Origin: Chryseobacterium carnipullorum
GTDB taxonomy: Bacteria; Bacteroidota; Bacteroidia; Flavobacteriales; Weeksellaceae
NCBI RefSeq assembly: GCF_900142785.1
Contig: NZ_FRCD01000002.1
Coordinates: 124,001 to 188,000 of the forward strand
DNA: 64,000 nucleotides
Direction of reading: 5' to 3'
Made by a program: the position numbers and the translations under genes. This document shows, piece by piece, positions 61,801-64,000 of this stretch. Positions within the stretch are counted from its first letter, which is position 1. Each line of letters begins with the position of its first letter. A model generated the notes under the pieces. It had not been told where the DNA came from. It ran no database searches and saw only the letters and a list, made by a program, of their open reading frames with translations.

Positions 61801-63862
61801 ACAGGTAGCTACAAAATGTAACGGCAGCCAAAGTACATTCTCTCCTTCTGCACAGTTTACAACACCTCCGGTTACTTACTGTCCTATGACAGGTACAGGA
61901 ACGAATGATCATATTTCAAATGTGACCGTTACCTCTGTGAATCCTGCGCTTCCTGTAATGAATAATACCACTGTACAGAATAACTATACCAGTTATAATA
62001 CAGCGCCTACGCTTATTACACTGGAGATCGGTTCTACAGGAAATCAAATCTCTGTGGCAAAAGGATGGACTGGAACAACCAGCAGTGATGCAGTTACTGC
62101 CTGGATCGATTTCAACAGAAACGGAGTTTTTGAAACCACAGAGCAGATCCTTACTTCAGCATCAAGTACAACCACTCCTGTTACTGCGAATTTTGCAGTT
62201 CCGGCAGGAGCATATAACGGACCGCTGACAACAACGATGAGAGTTGTGCTGAGACGTTTAAGTGCCCCTGTTATGTGCCAGAATGCAGTCAATGGTGAAG
62301 TTGAAGACTATGTCGTAAAGTTAAAACCTTGCAGTACAGTTACCCCAACAAATCCTACGATTACAGCGATAACTTATAATTCAGCTGTTGTCAACTGGAC
62401 AGCCGCGACAAATAATCTTACCTATCTGTTGCAATACAGAGTACAGGGAACTACAACATGGACTTCGGTGTATGTTACCGCAGTACCTCACACATTAAAT
62501 AACCTGATTCCTTTTACGACGTATGAAGTACAGATTGCTGCCAACTGCGGAACTTCTACAGGTGCTTTTACACCTATCAGATCATTCACTACAAAATGTG
62601 ATCCTACCCCTCCGGGAGTATCAGTTACGGGAATCACTACAAATTCAGCAGTAGTAACATGGACGCCTTTAGTAACAGGTTCTACCTATATTATGAGATG
62701 GCGAAAAGTTGGAGCAACAACCTGGAATCTTGTTAATCTGCCGGCTCCGCCTGCCAATACTTATCCTTTATCCGGTTTAGATCCGTATACAAAATATGAA
62801 GTGCAGGTAGCCAATCAGTGTACAGGAGAAACGACTCCTAATCCATATTCAAACCCTATTGTATTTACGACATTAAGAACATGTGAACTTCCTCCTCCGG
62901 GATTAATGATTACCCAGCTTACGCCGACATCAGCTGAAGTGATATGGGAAGGTTTTTCTGGAGCAACGTATATCCTGAGATACAGAAAAGTAGGTATTCC
63001 GAGCTGGACCAATGTTCCGGTAGCGAATAATGCTTATACCATAACAGGATTATTAGAAGATACGAAATATGAAATGCAGGTGGTGAATATCTGTAACGGG
63101 ACACCGGGAACTTATACGCCTCCGTATTATTTCACGACCCCTACAGTAATCTACTGTCAAATGTCTTCAGGAAGTTCAGTGAACGAGCATATTGCTAAAG
63201 TTACAGTAACGCCAAGCGGCAGACCTAAGATGGAAAATTCTTCAGGACCTTCAAGCTATACAGATTATACAGGAGTACCTGATACCTTCATCGAAATGGT
63301 TCAGGGATCTACAGGTAATCAGATCACGATTGAGAAAAAATGGAATGGAACCAATCATGACGAAGGTATTGCAGTATGGATCGATTTCAACAGAAACGGA
63401 TATTTCGATCTTGATGAAAGAGTATTTACATCGCCTCCGAATACAACAAGTCCGGTGACGGGGACCTTCAGTGTACCTGCTGATGCCTTTGTAAGCATGA
63501 CAACTTACAAATATGTTGTCATGAGAATTGCACTGATGAGAGATGGAGTTCCGGTAAATTGTACAAGATTTGCCAATGGCGAAGTAGAAGATTATTCCGT
63601 AAGAATCTCTAAACCCGCAACGGCTAATCCGGTGAATCAGACTGATATTATGATTTATCCCAATCCTGTAAGCTCAGTATTGTATGTGAAAAATATCAGC
63701 AAAAAAGCGAAATATAAGATCTACAATTCAGCAGCACAGATCATTGCTCAGGGTATTTTATTGAACAACCAGATCAATGTAGGCAAGCTGATCAACGGAG
63801 TTTATGTTTTAGATATCGAAGACAATGGTACAACCGTTCAAAAGAAATTTATTAAAGAATAA
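58886..63862 (+). CDS. giant T9SS-secreted reprolysin-like metalloprotease with FN3/GEVED repeats
   Basis: 1658-aa secreted protease. Signal peptide MKKTSLSFFFLCLFAMIHAQ; propeptide-like region about 21-195; zinc-metalloprotease domain about 197-425 with HEVGHQLGGVH (His349, Glu350, His353, His359) and Met-turn SIMGYAG (Met383), the metzincin reprolysin-type pattern; two Ig-like regions about 428-655; then FN3 659-749, GEVED 750-902, FN3 903-997, GEVED 998-1146, FN3 1147-1236, FN3 1237-1331, FN3 1332-1422, GEVED 1423-1588, and a T9SS sorting domain 1589-1658. The propeptide ICST element may supply a cysteine switch (inference). The C-terminal 1000 residues parallel the preceding gene domain by domain. 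Confidence 0.92.
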   Translation: MKKTSLSFFFLCLFAMIHAQWTPAVYNGKGATEDSKSHKYYSLDISQLKLQLAQAEETGKNAKPVIISLPTMEGKIEKFAVYSFPVVVKELADQYQLGSYVGVGMDDPSKYLRFSLSPNDFQSMIIQDGGYEFIEPANAAKTIYKVHPKTGKDKKGFICSTEESEDAKHDIEILHKNGKAFFNQATDFAKNSDKKFRTLRLALSVCGEYTQYHGGTVAGALAAMNATLTRINGVYEKDFALHLNLQNYPSLIYTNSNTDPYSATENGTENGITGWNSQVQNVITATVGNANYDIGHLFSPPGAGGNAGCVGCICRDNMVPTANDKGSGWTSPGGNPPVGDNFDIDYVAHEVGHQLGGVHSFSYSAPQLGSSTSVEPGSGSSIMGYAGVTGPTTDVQPHSDPYFNVTNITQIQANLITKTCDAETVITNTPPVITPLTTYNIPKGTAFVLTASATDAENDPMTFNWEEVDIANEVINNANLGNTTTGPSFRSVAPSTSPVRYFPRLSSVLAGVLNNANNLWEAVSTVARTTKFTVTARDNNPVANQQQTQSATQTIIVGNNGPFIVNPATIYNNGPTNVTWNVVNTNAAPYNAANVKIDFTTDNGTTWNVVAASTPNDGNQAVDFTAFPLTVGGTAKIRVSAVNNVFYAIGTASIETLPICTTTAPGGIVVSAITQAQATVTWNASFNATYIFQYRIAGTTAWTTVTPAPITNTVTLSGLAAGTHYEFQIANVCAGTAGAFSPISTFVTLYCAATSTSTDNGYISNVTVAATNSYTMSNNSAAANYTDYSAEITKLITLVRGSTNNNVSISKSWPAAVSSKAVSVWIDFNKNGTFETIERVLNAANNTTTPVTAAFTVPATAYAGPLTTRMRVVLRDSANPAACGTFTNGEVEDYAVKLIDQPVCTNAPPANITVTNLTPSTANVSWSAATGATYILRYRKVGTTTWTTVDPVPAPGNNYTIPNLTEQTQYEVQVATKCNGSQSTFSPSAQFTTPPVTYCPMTGTGTNDHISNVTVTSVNPALPVMNNTTVQNNYTSYNTAPTLITLEIGSTGNQISVAKGWTGTTSSDAVTAWIDFNRNGVFETTEQILTSASSTTTPVTANFAVPAGAYNGPLTTTMRVVLRRLSAPVMCQNAVNGEVEDYVVKLKPCSTVTPTNPTITAITYNSAVVNWTAATNNLTYLLQYRVQGTTTWTSVYVTAVPHTLNNLIPFTTYEVQIAANCGTSTGAFTPIRSFTTKCDPTPPGVSVTGITTNSAVVTWTPLVTGSTYIMRWRKVGATTWNLVNLPAPPANTYPLSGLDPYTKYEVQVANQCTGETTPNPYSNPIVFTTLRTCELPPPGLMITQLTPTSAEVIWEGFSGATYILRYRKVGIPSWTNVPVANNAYTITGLLEDTKYEMQVVNICNGTPGTYTPPYYFTTPTVIYCQMSSGSSVNEHIAKVTVTPSGRPKMENSSGPSSYTDYTGVPDTFIEMVQGSTGNQITIEKKWNGTNHDEGIAVWIDFNRNGYFDLDERVFTSPPNTTSPVTGTFSVPADAFVSMTTYKYVVMRIALMRDGVPVNCTRFANGEVEDYSVRISKPATANPVNQTDIMIYPNPVSSVLYVKNISKKAKYKIYNSAAQIIAQGILLNNQINVGKLINGVYVLDIEDNGTTVQKKFIKE

Positions 63863-63882
63863 TATTTAAATTTCAAATATAG

Positions 63883-63908
63883 GAGCCCTCAGAAATGAGG
63901 GCTTTTTT
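63883..63908 (+). terminator. terminator of the metalloprotease gene
   Basis: Stem AGCCCTC / GAGGGCT with the same AGAAAT loop as at 58647-58675, T tail. Confidence 0.88.
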
Positions 63909-63913
63909 ATCAT

Positions 63914-63950
63914 TAAAAAAACTCGTCAGAAAAATCTAACGAGTTTTTTT
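63914..63950 (-). terminator. terminator of the convergent gene at the right edge
   Basis: Stem AAAAACTCGT / ACGAGTTTTT with a 12-nt loop, A/T runs on both sides; serves the minus-strand gene and can back up the plus-strand one. Confidence 0.7.
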
Positions 63951-64000
63951 TTATTCTATACTGAAAACGATCCGTTCGGTTTGTTCCTTAAGATCCTCCA
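63951..64000 (-). CDS. 3' end of a minus-strand gene, cut by the window
   Basis: The minus strand is open from the right edge to TAA at 63953-63951, reading EDLKEQTERIVFSIE at its end, and a terminator follows directly. Only 15 residues are visible, too few to name the product; the protein-like sequence and the terminator position support a real gene. Confidence 0.5.
   Translation of the reverse strand, partial: EDLKEQTERIVFSIE

Noticed and set aside
54574..63600. Dense repeats that could be read as a CRISPR-like or satellite array
   Set aside because: Repeat units are about 270-450 bp, protein-coding, diverged and in frame; they are FN3 and GEVED domains.

Overview
The window is low-GC, densely packed bacterial DNA with flavobacterial hallmarks. 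These include TAnnTTTG -7 elements (several with TTTG 18-21 bp upstream), almost no Shine-Dalgarno sequences, type IX secretion (T9SS) C-terminal sorting tails, ribosomal protein THX, a PUR-domain DUF3276 protein, a flavastacin-like astacin, bacillithiol deacetylase BshB1 and a TonB/ExbB/ExbD/ExbD operon. A Chryseobacterium-like member of the Weeksellaceae is the best guess; this is inference from protein content, not from rRNA. I see no insertion sequence, prophage, CRISPR array or rRNA operon.

Layout. 1-9 kb: the 3' part of leuS, then the Ton motor operon (exbB, two exbD, tonB), a small membrane protein, a PstS-like lipoprotein and a large TPR protein, then bshB1 and tRNA-His. 9.8-18.5 kb: a long leader region with a broken-looking mini-ORF, a secreted double beta-propeller (Reg_prop plus RCC1) protein, and a two-gene unit of a 144-aa unknown and a 1681-aa DUF4132 giant. 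18.5-24.8 kb: PUR protein, ABC exporter, nusB-DUF1573 lipoprotein-yajC, an SDR enzyme and a convergent DUF6438 lipoprotein. 24.9-30.3 kb: Ku and LigD (bacterial NHEJ), then a Crp-like regulator followed by a divergent adenylosuccinate synthetase; both of these last genes are preceded by the same 17-bp near-palindrome. 30.3-37.6 kb: astacin, nitrilase-family hydrolase, aspS, ankyrin protein, MATE exporter, THX and DUF937. 37.6-45.2 kb: twin DUF2723 membrane proteins with DUF2480, then lpxB, a GH99 endomannosidase and comEC. 45.3-53.4 kb: sdhCAB, a thioredoxin-fold lipoprotein lacking the CxxC motif, and rlmD-DUF6452-DUF6048. 54-64 kb: two giant T9SS cargo proteins built from alternating FN3 and GEVED domains, the second with a reprolysin-like zinc protease head, and the edge of a convergent gene.

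How the genes work together: Ton complex subunits energise outer-membrane uptake; Ku and LigD repair double-strand breaks; SdhCAB is respiratory complex II; LpxB makes lipid A precursor; the T9SS cargo, astacin and GH99 form a secreted degradative or adhesive set. The strongest leads for something undescribed are the Crp-like regulator/second-PurA module with its shared operator, the DUF4132 two-gene unit, and the giant GEVED/FN3 paralogs whose 3' ends, including terminators, are nearly identical.
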